From contig NZ_APHY01000004.1 of the NCBI RefSeq assembly GCF_000417505.1, positions 1 to 64,000 on the forward strand: a stretch of 64,000 bases of DNA. Reading direction: 5' to 3'. The stretch comes from Megasphaera sp. NM10. Lineage in GTDB: Bacteria; Bacillota; Negativicutes; Veillonellales; Megasphaeraceae. The stretch's first letter is position 1; each line of letters opens with the position of its first letter. Below are positions 34,252 to 43,942 of the stretch, piece by piece. A program made the position numbers and the translations under genes. The notes under the pieces are model-generated. The model was not told the DNA's origin and ran no database searches. It worked only from the letters and a program-made list of their open reading frames with translations.

Positions 34252-35275
34252 TGAACACCACCTCCGTTACTCTTGGTATCTGTTCGTCTGTTAAGGAAAT
34301 GTTTTTCGTATCGCCGTTAATTGTAAGGGAGTCGTAATCTGTGACGTTTGTTGAATCGTCGCCGATAATCATCTTCCCTATAACCGCAAGAGAAACTTTC
34401 TCACCGCTGAATTTTTTGGACGCGAAATAATCGTTCAGCAACGTTTTGATAGCGTCTGCATCGCCTTTGCCCTCAGTAGGTGTCAGTGCAATATGTAACT
34501 CTAAAATAGTCGGCGCAACGACAGATACCGTAGATCCGATAGGATGTTTCGTTTCAATCGTAGTGGATACCTGCGTCAGCAGATTCGATGACGCCGGATT
34601 CCCACTAGAGTCTGTGACAATAACTTTTACTGTGCCATTTCCATTCCAAAGGGGTACAACGGCCACATGGCCGACCCCGGCTATAGACGTAGCCCACTCA
34701 ATATAATCATTCACATTTCCTGATGTCGCAGGCTGGCGCACTTTGAAAATTAGCCGATTGTACAGCATAGCGTCATCTTCTTCGTCAAATCCGTCGTAGG
34801 TAGCGTCGGCATTCGTCACGGAGCTGATACCTGGGATAGACATAGGGATGACAGTAATTGTGCCAGCTTTTACATTTCCCGTCGTCCCGGCAGTACTGCA
34901 CTCAACAGGGATATTACCGGACTGGGTAATCGTGACGGTTTTTGTTGTATAGAAAGCAATCCCTGTAGCCGTCTGGAATATGCTTCCTTGTGGCACGGTG
35001 CCATTACCGGAGACCGTGACAGCCCCTTTCGCTTTGACAGCTTGTCGCCGGAAAATGCCATGTTCCTCCGCCCGCATTTCAAGGTATTCGCCCCAGCTGG
35101 TCCGGGCAAACATGGCTCTATAGGCCTGTTCCCGTTCGACTTCCTGCTTGGCGAACTCAATACTATTGGTGGCAAACGAATCATACGTAAAGGTACCTTC
35201 AAAACTCGATACAGCTGAACTCGAGTTTTCCTGCAGTTCCTTTAAAATCTCATCCTGTCCTCTGGCTTCATACAT
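34244..35275 (-). CDS. Baseplate J-like protein (XkdT)
   Basis: 343 residues. EYLEMRAEEHGIFRRQAVKA near residue 65 and GTVPQGSIFQTATGIAFYTT near 95 are hallmark segments; DGFDEEDDAMLYNRLIFKVR near 165 is the region after the beta domain. It is a wedge protein of contractile tails, which together with the sheath gene defines the phage as a myovirus. Confidence 0.92.
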   Translation of the reverse strand: MYEARGQDEILKELQENSSSAVSSFEGTFTYDSFATNSIEFAKQEVEREQAYRAMFARTSWGEYLEMRAEEHGIFRRQAVKAKGAVTVSGNGTVPQGSIFQTATGIAFYTTKTVTITQSGNIPVECSTAGTTGNVKAGTITVIPMSIPGISSVTNADATYDGFDEEDDAMLYNRLIFKVRQPATSGNVNDYIEWATSIAGVGHVAVVPLWNGNGTVKVIVTDSSGNPASSNLLTQVSTTIETKHPIGSTVSVVAPTILELHIALTPTEGKGDADAIKTLLNDYFASKKFSGEKVSLAVIGKMIIGDDSTNVTDYDSLTINGDTKNISLTDEQIPRVTEVVFNG

Positions 35276-35693
35276 CGACGCTCACCTCCCCATAAATCGT
35301 CGTAATCGTAATAGCAATAGAAACTTTGTCTCCATCATGTGATATATCTACATTGTCGATACTTCTGATGTACGGATTTACCATCAAACATTCAATGATA
35401 ATCCGTTTGATTTCACTGTATCTCTGCTGTACCCCCATAACCTTGCCTATGAACGGCCTGAGTTCAATGCCATACTGCCAGCTGTATGCCAGGTATCGGA
35501 AACGCTCCGTACTGAGGGCTTTGTAGATCCATACCTTGATGGCCTCGTCCTTTTCAACAATGACGTGCCTGCCTGTTTTGTCATACAAAAAACAGTCCTT
35601 GTCAAAATCCCAAGCATATTCCTTAGGGACTGGCAGGTCTGACGTATAGGTATTGACAGATACGGCCCCGGTAAAGGGGTATTCTGCACTCAT
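35268..35693 (-). CDS. Baseplate wedge protein, DUF2634 (XkdS)
   Basis: 141 residues: DKTGRHVIVEKDEAIKVWIY and YLAYSWQYGIELRPFIGK are the gpW/gp25-like core of DUF2634. It overlaps both neighbours by a few bases, as usual in this operon. Confidence 0.88.
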   Translation of the reverse strand: MSAEYPFTGAVSVNTYTSDLPVPKEYAWDFDKDCFLYDKTGRHVIVEKDEAIKVWIYKALSTERFRYLAYSWQYGIELRPFIGKVMGVQQRYSEIKRIIIECLMVNPYIRSIDNVDISHDGDKVSIAITITTIYGEVSVDV

Positions 35694-36094
35694 AATTTCA
35701 CCCCGCTGTCTGCCAGCCAGTACAGCTGCTCGTTCTGGCCGTAAATCGGTATCAAGAGGACCAGCGTCCCCGGTTTCAGTGTATCCGTCCAGGTCTCATC
35801 GTTATCGATGGGATGGTTGTGGCTCTCATAGGCCGCATCCCCGGACCCACCTCCCCGGTCACTTGTCTGGCCGACCATATGGCGGGTATACCCAGACAGC
35901 AGATACCGCGAACAGTAGACGTCTTTGGCTGTGATTTCAATATTGTTCATCTTGACCACCAGTGACGGCGGCGGGCTTACGACAATGCCTACCTGCGCGC
36001 CGCGTGGAAGGTCGCCCTGCACTACGCTATGCATCACATCGACGATGGCCGCCGCAGACTGCGAGGCCGAAGGGATTCCTGCCATAGTGGCCAC
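35690..36094 (-). CDS. Baseplate protein, DUF2577 (XkdR)
   Basis: 134 residues. LPRGAQVGIVVSPPPSLVVK and TLKPGTLVLLIPIYGQNEQL fit the OB-fold DUF2577 family of PBSX-like baseplates. GGAGG precedes the start. Confidence 0.85.
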   Translation of the reverse strand: MATMAGIPSASQSAAAIVDVMHSVVQGDLPRGAQVGIVVSPPPSLVVKMNNIEITAKDVYCSRYLLSGYTRHMVGQTSDRGGGSGDAAYESHNHPIDNDETWTDTLKPGTLVLLIPIYGQNEQLYWLADSGVKL

Positions 36095-36097
36095 CTC

Positions 36098-37594
36098 CTA
36101 CATATGACTCGTTTTGATAATGGACGTCGGCGTCATGCCGATGTTATAGATACCGCCGGTTCCAACAGCCCCGGCGCCGCCGTTCCCGCTGGAATTATTA
36201 CCGACATATTGGCCATCGCCGGCATAGACGACAACGTGTTCGTCGCCATCAAAGACGACGCAGTCACCGACTTCCAGATTCGATTCGTCGAAGGGGATAA
36301 CAGCATCCCCGGCGTCAGCCATTAACGTCGGCACCGAGGCGACGCCGTTGTCACATTCTTGTTTCAAGAAGGGACTATAATAACTGCCAATACGCGTAGC
36401 GGCCTCGACACAGCCGTTTCGGCCATCTGGCATGGTAGCGCCTTCCCAAGCGGCAAAGCCAGCTTGTACGCCCGCCGACGCCTCTAAATTTGCCCCGCCG
36501 ATGGCCGAGGCCGTACGCCCGGTCTTGGTCTTGACAGTCGTATCTTTCGGCTTTTCTTCTTTGTTCATAAGGTTCTCGAACTCGATTTCCAGCCGCATCT
36601 CGTGGATGCCGTTCTCGAAGGTATGCGTATCGGATTTAATCCAGAATTTCCCGCACAATTCCGTCAGGATGTCCCGGATTTGGATGGAATATGACGATTT
36701 AGCGGCATAGCTGCCCGTCATCTGGAGGATACCAGAACGGTCCGGACCATGGAACAGCTTGTTGATGGCTTCCTGGGCATTGTCATTCGGGTTCGTCTTA
36801 TAGACGTCCTGGACCATAGAATATTTCTGTATCCATTCGTCCTTCGTCTGGTAGCCCGTAACGTTGCCCTGCTGGTCGGTAATCATGATACTGTTGACCA
36901 TGTCCTCGATAGATTCCTTGTACTGGCTGTTCTCGATATTGACGTACTGGTCCGCCGCCAGCCCTTCGATGAGCTCGCCTTTCTTAATGACGTCCAGCTC
37001 ATCGCCCCGCATGATGGGATGGAAGAGGACGTCTGGGTCATCCTTGTTTTCCTTATGAGCGTTGATTTGCTTGGCCGCGTCAGTATAGGCAATCATGATA
37101 ATCTGATAGCCCGTCTTTTCCTGAGCAATGAAAGAGACTTTCTTCCCTGTCTCGGCCAGCTTCCCGGCTTTGATACCCAGCTCACTGCATACCGCCTTGG
37201 CAATGTCCTCGGCCAGCATATCCGTGAATTTCCGGGTCGTCTTGGACCGGCAGAGTATGAACAGATTGTCATAGGCCGTGACCGTCACCGTGGACTGCTG
37301 GACGTCTTTTTCGATGGAGTAGACGTTGCCCTGGAATTGCAGGTTCCCGTCTTCATCATAGCCATAGACCGTTTCACCGCAGTTGATGACATAGTTCGGC
37401 AGGTTCGGGTCCCGGGCGTCCTGAACGTACGAGAAGGTTAGTTTCCGGGCCACCTGTAGCCGGGAGCCCTCCCAGGTGATTCTTCCTACGGTGAGGCGGG
37501 ACAAATCATCTATCGTCTCGGTCTGCTTCGTCGTCTGGTTGCCTTTCTCGTCGGTCGTGGTTTCCGTCTTGACGCTCTTATGCTTGATGATCAA
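36098..37594 (-). CDS. XkdQ-like hub protein with C-terminal cysteine peptidase domain
   Basis: 498 residues. The N-terminal 330 residues follow XkdQ/gpD-type hub proteins (VGRITWEGSRLQVARKLTFS, KKGELIEGLAADQYVNIENS). The C-terminus (about 390-498) contains GRNGCVEAATRIGSYYSPF, with the likely catalytic Cys, and GDCVVFDGDEHVVVYAGDGQ, with the likely His. This is an NlpC/P60-like peptidoglycan hydrolase domain. It would open the wall during injection. Confidence 0.85.
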   Translation of the reverse strand: MIIKHKSVKTETTTDEKGNQTTKQTETIDDLSRLTVGRITWEGSRLQVARKLTFSYVQDARDPNLPNYVINCGETVYGYDEDGNLQFQGNVYSIEKDVQQSTVTVTAYDNLFILCRSKTTRKFTDMLAEDIAKAVCSELGIKAGKLAETGKKVSFIAQEKTGYQIIMIAYTDAAKQINAHKENKDDPDVLFHPIMRGDELDVIKKGELIEGLAADQYVNIENSQYKESIEDMVNSIMITDQQGNVTGYQTKDEWIQKYSMVQDVYKTNPNDNAQEAINKLFHGPDRSGILQMTGSYAAKSSYSIQIRDILTELCGKFWIKSDTHTFENGIHEMRLEIEFENLMNKEEKPKDTTVKTKTGRTASAIGGANLEASAGVQAGFAAWEGATMPDGRNGCVEAATRIGSYYSPFLKQECDNGVASVPTLMADAGDAVIPFDESNLEVGDCVVFDGDEHVVVYAGDGQYVGNNSSGNGGAGAVGTGGIYNIGMTPTSIIKTSHM

Positions 37595-38337
37595 TTCTTA
37601 ATCACCCACTTCCGGATTTTTCCCGCGTTGTTGATGACCAGGCTCTTCAAGTTGTTGCTCTGGACGACGCGGCGCCAGTGGTTATAGTCGCCGTAGGCTT
37701 TCTTGGCCACGTCCATGACGTCGCAGGCCTTTTGGAACAGGGCCTTGCCTTTGGAGATCTGCGACTGCTCTTCCTTGATTTTCTGGTCCAGGTCGACCGG
37801 GCGGACCTTGAGGCCCGTCTTATCGTCGATAGGCTTGTCATTGTTCGCCATCGGGACGTTTAGCTCTTTATACTCCGTAAAATTCAGCGTGTAGTAGATA
37901 TCCCGGCTGCCGTCCTGCTCCCAGTAGGAAAATTCCATGATGCCGCACATCATATTGACCGGAGAGTCGGTAATGATGACGCGAACGGCCTTCCGGGCCG
38001 CCTTCCACTCGGTCAGTTTCTCGACGCAGGACGACGGGTCTGTGTAGTCGCCCACAACGAAAGGGTAGCCATGGGTAAGTGAGGGGAAGAATCCGGAGAA
38101 GGACAGGGTCCTGGCTTTCGGCATCCCGAAGACCAGGGCTTCCCCGACCTGCGTGATGTCGACGACTTTGTTTTTCTGTCCATCGCCGACGGTATATTTG
38201 GCCGGCGTGACCGGCAGGATGAGTTTCCCCGTCGGCCCTTCGATGATGATTTCCCGCTTCAGTCCAGCTCCTCCGCCGTTAGAAAAGATGGCCGAAAGGA
38301 CCTGTATGGTATTTCCTAACCCTCCCAGGCTCATCAA
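37591..38337 (-). CDS. XkdP-like LysM-type baseplate protein
   Basis: 248 residues. The N-terminal part (LKREIIIEGPTGKLILPVTP) and YTLNFTEYKELNV are XkdP-like. The C-terminal 45 residues (VMDVAKKAYGDYNHWRRVVQ) are a LysM-like motif whose usual NxI end reads SNNLKSLV. It links the tape measure to the hub. Confidence 0.82.
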   Translation of the reverse strand: MMSLGGLGNTIQVLSAIFSNGGGAGLKREIIIEGPTGKLILPVTPAKYTVGDGQKNKVVDITQVGEALVFGMPKARTLSFSGFFPSLTHGYPFVVGDYTDPSSCVEKLTEWKAARKAVRVIITDSPVNMMCGIMEFSYWEQDGSRDIYYTLNFTEYKELNVPMANNDKPIDDKTGLKVRPVDLDQKIKEEQSQISKGKALFQKACDVMDVAKKAYGDYNHWRRVVQSNNLKSLVINNAGKIRKWVIKN

Positions 38338-41321
38338 TAACCACCTCCGTAGTTGATATGGCCCTGTGAAATCAGTTTCGCCAGTTTATAGGCGATGCGG
38401 TCAATGTCGGCCTCTTCGCGGACATAGAAGGTATTGCCCTTGATGACGACCGGGCCACCGCCAGACGAGTGGCTGCCTTCCAGTTCGGCTTGAATCATTC
38501 GCTCCGTTGTAGCGTGTGGATAGATACGGCTTCCCTGCGGCAGGTCGACGATTTCGCCGCCCCGTTCGTTGATTTCCGTCCAGCCGCCGGCGTAAAATGA
38601 TGAGCCAGTCGCATGGCCGGAGAAGATACTAGGGATGCTGAAGGAAAAAGAGTTGGCCGAGGAACGTATATCTGCTATGGTGGTCTGTGAATTGCTCCAG
38701 GCGCTCCGTGCGCGTTCTGAAAGCGGTCCCCATACATTCTCTTCAAACCATCCCGTTACGCCGTCCCAGGCCGCCTCAGCTTCATCCTTGGCATTCTGGA
38801 AAGCACTGGCAATGTCGCCTTCCATGGACGACGCGCCGCTGCTGATTTCTTCCCAGGTCGTGCTGGCCGATTCTTCCAGTTCGGCCAGACGGTTGCCAGC
38901 CGATTCTTTCGCATCGGCAAAGGTCTGGCTCCATTCCGCGTTCTTTTCATCGGCTACCTGGCAAACCATATCCCAGGAGTCGACGCCGGATTGCTTGATG
39001 CTCTCCCAGGTATCCGCCCCAGACTGTTTGATGCCTTCCCAGGAGTCAGCCATATACTGATGCAGTTCGGCCTGTTTCCCGGTAAGCCAGTCATCGGTAT
39101 CACTCATTGATTGGCGGATGCCTTCAAAGGTACTGGTTATAGTCGGCCCTAGTTGAGCAAAGGTCTGGCTCCATTCCGCGTTCTTTTCGTTGATGACCTG
39201 GCTAAAGGAATCCCAGTTGATGCCCTGGAAGGCTTCGGCCAGTTTCTGGCCGAGCATATCCCCACCGATACCTCCAGCGATGCCGCCTATAATCGCACCG
39301 GCCGCCGTACCGACCCCGGGAACCATAGAACCTGCCCAGGCGCCGAATGCGGCTCCGCCTTTCATACCGGCAAAACTACCGGCAAGGCCAGCTGCATCCC
39401 GTCCAGCCGTAGACAGCTTTTCTCCTTCCGGGGCATAAGCCACATCAAGAGCGGTTCCACCTAATGCGATAGCCGACCCAATCCATGGCACCCTTTTCGC
39501 CCAGCTGCTGAGCCGGGCGCCCCATCCTGGTTTCGGAGTCCCTTTGGGAGTTCCTTCCGGGACCGGAACCGGCGCGTTCGTCGGTGGTGCCGAAGTAGGC
39601 GCCGTGGTCGGTGCCCCTTTGCTGTTGATGATGACGTTCGTCGCCGTGACGACCATATCTTTCACAGACGACGTGCTGGGAAGCCCGTTCCCCCCGGTCG
39701 GCGTGCCGCCCGGAAGATTCTTCGGGATGCCCTGGATGACGTCTTTGACCTTCATGGCCAGGTTGTAAATCTTTTTCAACCCAACGATCAAGGCCCCGCC
39801 TGCCAGTGCCGAACCGATGCCGTCAAAGGCCAGGAACTTATCTTTCAAATCCTTGATGCCCTCGCCCACAATCTTGATGACGTCCGTCACCTGTAGGCCG
39901 TCGTCAATGAGACCGGAAAAATGCGACGTTAGCTTGCCGAATTCATCGGTAAAGCCCCGCAAGCCATCGCCGATGCCATGGTCTAAGAGCTTGATAGTCA
40001 GGTTTTCCCAGGCGCTCTTCAACCGGAGCAGAGAGCCGCGCAGGTTGTCCATTGCCACCTTGGCCGCTTCATGGGCCGTGATGTCTTTCATGGCTGCGTT
40101 CATGTCTTTGACGCCCTTGGCGCCTTCACGCAGCATGATCATGCCGCCTCGGATAGCGTCCGAGCCAAACAAGGTTGACAAGGCGTTCATCTTTTCTTCA
40201 TCCGTTAAACCAGATAAATGGTCCTGCAAAAGGCCGGCGATGTCTGAGAGGGACCGCAGGTGGCCTTCCTGGTCGAAGAATTTAGACGTTCCTTCGTCGG
40301 TCAAAAGACCGAGTCTTTGCATTTCTTCTGTTGCCTGCTTCGTCTGCGGTGAGAGGTTCATGAGCATCGTCTTTAAAGACGTACCTGCATCAGACCCTTT
40401 CAGGCCGTCATTGGCGAAGACTGCCAGGGCCGTGTTGGTATCATCGAAGCTCATACCGACCCCGGCCGCAACAGCCGAGACAGCAGAGAGAGAATACTTC
40501 AATTCTTGGACGCCCGTTGCACTGGCATTGGCTGCACCAACCAAGATGTCTGCTGCATGAGTGGCATCATCCATATGAAAGGCGTTCATAGCTGTACTCA
40601 TGATTTCCGCTGCTTCCGGAAGAGATAATTGGCCGGCTGCAGCTAAATCGAGAGCTGCCTGCGAAGCGTCGCCGAGAACGTCCTTAACGCTGACGCCGGC
40701 TTTCAAGAGCTCTGTCATCCCCTGGGCCGCTTCCGTCGAACTAAACTGCGTATCTGCGCCGAGTTCCAGTGCCTTTTCCTTAACGGCGTCCATGGCTTCC
40801 GCATCCAACCCAGTGACTGCCTTGATTTGCGACAACTGAGCCGTGAAGTCAGAATAATTCTTTACGGCATCGAAGACGCCGTAGCCAAGCCCAGCAAAAC
40901 CGGCAGCCTGTACAGGAAGACCGGCCATAGCACCGGCAGCCATTCCGGACAGTTTGTCCTTCATGCCGCCAATATCACCATTCTGCTTGACGTTGATGGC
41001 CACGGTATAGGCCTTTCCTTTGAGCCCGTTCAGCTCTGTCTTGACCTTCTGAATCTTTGCTGTAGCGTCGTCCTTGGCACGGATAGTCGCTTCGTAGATG
41101 CCGCGGATGCCCTGGAAGGCCCGTTTGGCACGGTCCGCCTGGCCGGCTGCTTTGACAGCCGCTGTACCGGCTTTTCCCATCCCGGCGGCGGCCGCATCCG
41201 AAGCGCTCCCTGTGCTTTTCAGAGTTTCCGTCAAGCCCTTGAAGCCGGACCTTGCTTTATTGACCTGCGCCGTAAACTGGTCCTTGAGTTCCAGCGTAGC
41301 GCTCAAAACATAGTTGCTCAC
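38334..41321 (-). CDS. Tail tape measure protein
   Basis: 995 residues from a GTG start, the longest phage gene, setting tail length. The TP901-type core (about 135-460) has NYSDFTAQLSQIKAVTGLDA and ALELGADTQFSSTEAAQGMT. Gly/Ala-rich hydrophobic segments (about 625-700, MVPGVGTAAGAIIGGIAGGI) may enter the membrane during injection. Residues 715-860 hold repeats: EKNAEWSQTFA occurs twice and SWEGIKQSGADTWESIKQSG in tandem. The two EKNAEWSQTFA coding stretches are nearly identical over about 30 bp. No obvious wall hydrolase domain. Confidence 0.93.
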   Translation of the reverse strand: MSNYVLSATLELKDQFTAQVNKARSGFKGLTETLKSTGSASDAAAAGMGKAGTAAVKAAGQADRAKRAFQGIRGIYEATIRAKDDATAKIQKVKTELNGLKGKAYTVAINVKQNGDIGGMKDKLSGMAAGAMAGLPVQAAGFAGLGYGVFDAVKNYSDFTAQLSQIKAVTGLDAEAMDAVKEKALELGADTQFSSTEAAQGMTELLKAGVSVKDVLGDASQAALDLAAAGQLSLPEAAEIMSTAMNAFHMDDATHAADILVGAANASATGVQELKYSLSAVSAVAAGVGMSFDDTNTALAVFANDGLKGSDAGTSLKTMLMNLSPQTKQATEEMQRLGLLTDEGTSKFFDQEGHLRSLSDIAGLLQDHLSGLTDEEKMNALSTLFGSDAIRGGMIMLREGAKGVKDMNAAMKDITAHEAAKVAMDNLRGSLLRLKSAWENLTIKLLDHGIGDGLRGFTDEFGKLTSHFSGLIDDGLQVTDVIKIVGEGIKDLKDKFLAFDGIGSALAGGALIVGLKKIYNLAMKVKDVIQGIPKNLPGGTPTGGNGLPSTSSVKDMVVTATNVIINSKGAPTTAPTSAPPTNAPVPVPEGTPKGTPKPGWGARLSSWAKRVPWIGSAIALGGTALDVAYAPEGEKLSTAGRDAAGLAGSFAGMKGGAAFGAWAGSMVPGVGTAAGAIIGGIAGGIGGDMLGQKLAEAFQGINWDSFSQVINEKNAEWSQTFAQLGPTITSTFEGIRQSMSDTDDWLTGKQAELHQYMADSWEGIKQSGADTWESIKQSGVDSWDMVCQVADEKNAEWSQTFADAKESAGNRLAELEESASTTWEEISSGASSMEGDIASAFQNAKDEAEAAWDGVTGWFEENVWGPLSERARSAWSNSQTTIADIRSSANSFSFSIPSIFSGHATGSSFYAGGWTEINERGGEIVDLPQGSRIYPHATTERMIQAELEGSHSSGGGPVVIKGNTFYVREEADIDRIAYKLAKLISQGHINYGGGY

Positions 41322-41324
41322 AGC

Positions 41325-41863
41325 CTACCGGCCCCCTTTCTTCAATGGCAGCGTCGCCAAATCCAATTCACGCTGCTGCTCCAGACAGACAGCCTCATAG
41401 CAGAAAATCTTTTCCAACCGGTTCAAGCCGAAGAAATAGTCCAGTCGATGCCCACGGAGGACCAGGGCGGCCGCCGTGGCCGCTTCCCAGTCCTCTTGGA
41501 TTAGTTTTTTACGTCTTCATGGACCTTCGATTCGATGTCTTTCCCATAGCCGGACAGCTGGGAAATCTTGCGGGCAATGGCCGGAATCTCGCCGGCATCG
41601 AACAATTTGTCGATGATATCCGTCGGTTCGACGCAGCCATAGGCCTGCTGCAGGGTGGCGTCCCTCAAGTTCGGTTCGACGACGGTCTGTAAGATGCAGT
41701 ATTCGTCGGAGCCGTCGGTGATGTCCATGATTTCGGCCATGAGGCCTTTCGTGATTTTCTTGACCGTCAGCTTGCCGACGCTGGTGTCGAGGTCAAGGGT
41801 TTCCTGTTTCTTCTGTTCGATTTTGTCTTTCTGGTTAATCAATTCCTGAATGCTAACTGCCAT
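41325..41863 (-). CDS. Tail assembly chaperone, frameshifted long form (GT-type)
   Basis: The 120-residue short form plus a -1 shift at A AAA AAC (41504-41510) gives a 179-residue product whose extension begins LIQEDWEAATAAALVLRGH and ends LPLKKGGR just before the tape measure start. In lambda and PBSX-like phages the short (G) and long (GT) forms are made in a fixed ratio and load the tape measure protein. No initiation signal exists for the extension alone. Confidence 0.85.
41501..41863 (-). CDS. Tail assembly chaperone, short form (XkdN-like)
   Basis: 120 residues, MAVSIQELINQKDKIEQKKQ through a beta segment (LDTSVGKLTVKKITKGLMAE) to SGYGKDIESKVHEDVKN. Length and place between the tube and tape measure genes fit the XkdN/G chaperone. 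GGAGGAG precedes the start. It ends two codons into the slippery heptamer. Confidence 0.85.
   Translation of the reverse strand: MAVSIQELINQKDKIEQKKQETLDLDTSVGKLTVKKITKGLMAEIMDITDGSDEYCILQTVVEPNLRDATLQQAYGCVEPTDIIDKLFDAGEIPAIARKISQLSGYGKDIESKVHEDVKN
41504..41510 (-). promoter_or_regulatory. Programmed -1 ribosomal frameshift site
   Basis: The minus strand reads A AAA AAC in the correct phase (GTA AAA AAC TAA), a canonical X XXY YYZ heptamer directly before the zero-frame stop. The -1 frame stays open for 59 codons after it. Confidence 0.88.
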
Positions 41864-41877
41864 AGTATGTTCTCCTC

Positions 41878-42333
41878 CTATTCAACGGTTTCCGTAAATG
41901 CAGCGTCTTCCGGCGTGAAGCCGAAGGGGTATTCTTTTTCGATGACTTTCCCTTTTTCAAAATTCATGAGCGACAGCTTGTTGAACCAGACGTTATCAAG
42001 CGTGATGCGCTCTTTCTGGGCGTCAATCATATCCGGATCTTCGACCAGGCCGACCAGCGTCGTACGCGGGTCATGGCCGCTCTTCCAGTCTTCCAGGTAC
42101 TTATTCAGATTCCGGTTGATGACGCTCTTGATTTTGAGCGTCCCCGTACCTTTGAGGGATACGATCTTACTGTCTACACTGTTCCCGATAAGCACATCTT
42201 CGCGGTTCGGCTCGACGTCGACTTCGAACGATTCAATTTCAAAGATGAGTTCGCCTTCCCACCATAATTTCCCGTGGGAGCCGTTCCAGCGCCGGTTGCC
42301 GCGATATTTTACGTCATATTCGCTTCTTGCCAT
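41878..42333 (-). CDS. Tail tube protein (XkdM)
   Basis: 151 residues starting MARSEYDVKYRGNRRWNGSH. KLWWEGELIFEIESFEVDVE and DVLIGNSVDSKIVSLKGTGT are XkdM hallmarks. It polymerises into the inner tube under the sheath. Confidence 0.92.
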   Translation of the reverse strand: MARSEYDVKYRGNRRWNGSHGKLWWEGELIFEIESFEVDVEPNREDVLIGNSVDSKIVSLKGTGTLKIKSVINRNLNKYLEDWKSGHDPRTTLVGLVEDPDMIDAQKERITLDNVWFNKLSLMNFEKGKVIEKEYPFGFTPEDAAFTETVE

Positions 42334-42346
42334 TTGTCAGGCCTCC

Positions 42347-43477
42347 TTACAGTGTGAAATCAATCTTCAAGTTTTCCATGGCATCCACGAAGCGGATGTC
42401 ACCGGCCAGGGCCAGCGTATCGCCGGTATTGTACTGGCGGATTTCCATGACCGACATGGTCGTCGGGTCATCACCATGGAGTTTTGCGTAATTGCTCTGC
42501 CAGGTCGTGTTAATGTCGACCGTATTAGCGGCATCGGCATCCAGCACGTTGCCCTTGATTTCCGAGAAATAGACCAGGATGGCCGAAATGAAGAGCATTT
42601 TGTGGTTGTAGTCGTTAATGACCTTGCCCACGTAATACTTCTTGAAGGTATCGCGGATGTCGTCGGTGACCATGTCGATGCCTTCGATAATTTTGATTTT
42701 CCGGAACTCTTCGCCTTTATCTGTGGTGAAGGTCGTCAGGCTGTTGCAGGCGCGGGCAATCTTGACGCCGTCGCCATCCTGCTCGTCAATGAGGAGCAGT
42801 TCGCCCTTGTCAATCAGCGTGTCGATATCTTCATAGACTTCGACGCTTTCGACTTCGGTCAATTTGAAGTACGTGGCACTGCGGTCCAGGGCCAGGCCAG
42901 CCAAAATGCCGGCGATACGGGCCGTATACTGCAAGGCCGTGTACGTCGTATAGACCGGATTGCCGGAGCTGTCTGTATCGGTCTGTACTTTGATGTCGTT
43001 CGTGCAGAAGTTAACGATGCCTTCATGGTCTGCGGCCTGGCCCGATAACACGGCCTTGAAGGTTTTATGCTTGTTGCTGCGCTGTGCCTTAATCCAAGAC
43101 GTCAGGTCCTGCTGTTCCTGCACCGAGGCTGTCGGTGCGCAGAGCCAGTTCCACTTGATGTTGGTCAGCATCTTGAGGGCGTTGGCCTGGGTCTTCGTAG
43201 CGCCGTCGACATTGGTATTCGGCAACGTGTAGACCAGGATACGAAGTGGCGTACCAAGCAGACACTTCTTGATGAGGTCTATGTTTTCATCCGTCAGACC
43301 TGTTTCCGGGATGTCGGATACGTCGCGGATGGTATAATTATGGACTTCGTCTTTCGTTTCGTTGTGCAGAATCATCGCCACGATACCGCGGGCACTGCGC
43401 TTAATGGCTGTCGTGCCTTTGGTACGGAAATTGATGATAATCTGCGGCATGCCGAACAATTCCTGTTCATTCGCCAT
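42347..43477 (-). CDS. Tail sheath protein (XkdK)
   Basis: 376 residues. The N-terminus GMPQIIINFRTKGTTAIKRS and the segment RGIVAMILHN open a PBSX-type sheath; the C-terminal AANTVDINTTWQSNYAKLHG and RQYNTGDTLALAGDIRFVDA are conserved. Presence of a sheath makes this a contractile-tail phage. It lacks the large variable insertion domain of longer sheaths. Confidence 0.92.
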   Translation of the reverse strand: MANEQELFGMPQIIINFRTKGTTAIKRSARGIVAMILHNETKDEVHNYTIRDVSDIPETGLTDENIDLIKKCLLGTPLRILVYTLPNTNVDGATKTQANALKMLTNIKWNWLCAPTASVQEQQDLTSWIKAQRSNKHKTFKAVLSGQAADHEGIVNFCTNDIKVQTDTDSSGNPVYTTYTALQYTARIAGILAGLALDRSATYFKLTEVESVEVYEDIDTLIDKGELLLIDEQDGDGVKIARACNSLTTFTTDKGEEFRKIKIIEGIDMVTDDIRDTFKKYYVGKVINDYNHKMLFISAILVYFSEIKGNVLDADAANTVDINTTWQSNYAKLHGDDPTTMSVMEIRQYNTGDTLALAGDIRFVDAMENLKIDFTL

Positions 43478-43480
43478 ATG

Positions 43481-43942
43481 CTATTCCCCTTCCGTTTGAT
43501 TGAGCTTGTTGATTTCCAGTTCCAGGTGCTGGGCCAGTTCATACTGGATGCGGCCGGCACCCTCGAAGTTGTCACGGAAATCAAGATTGAAAATGTAATG
43601 CAGGATGTCATCAATAATGGTCATCTCTGCGTCGAGAATCGTAATATGCCGGTCCTTGACGGCCAGGACAGGGCGGAAAGCCTTGTCCAGGGCATCGGCT
43701 ACCTCGAAGACAGCCGTGCGGCTCACGCGTCCCATAGTGTCTTCCGGGTGGATATAGGTAATATCTACCTGAATCAGCCGGTCGCTGAACAGGTCGTCCA
43801 CGGTCGTGGCCGTCGGCATGAACTCGGCATAAAAATAAGGTGCATCCGATTTCTCGACATTGTCGAAATGCACCTTATAATCTTTGAAGTTTTGATTGAG
43901 TACGGCCACGATGGCCGCTTTTATATCGCGGAGCGTCATCAT
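43481..43942 (-). CDS. Tail terminator/completion protein, DUF6838-like
   Basis: 153 residues: DIKAAIVAVLNQNFKDYKVH and PYFYAEFMPTATTVDDLFSD fit the tail completion family found between the gp10-like protein and the sheath in PBSX-like phages. Function by position and resemblance. Confidence 0.72.
   Translation of the reverse strand: MMTLRDIKAAIVAVLNQNFKDYKVHFDNVEKSDAPYFYAEFMPTATTVDDLFSDRLIQVDITYIHPEDTMGRVSRTAVFEVADALDKAFRPVLAVKDRHITILDAEMTIIDDILHYIFNLDFRDNFEGAGRIQYELAQHLELEINKLNQTEGE

Noticed and set aside
38924..39190. 30-bp near-identical repeats in the tape measure gene
   Set aside because: They encode the repeated EKNAEWSQTFA segment and are normal internal repeats of tape measure proteins, not a separate element.
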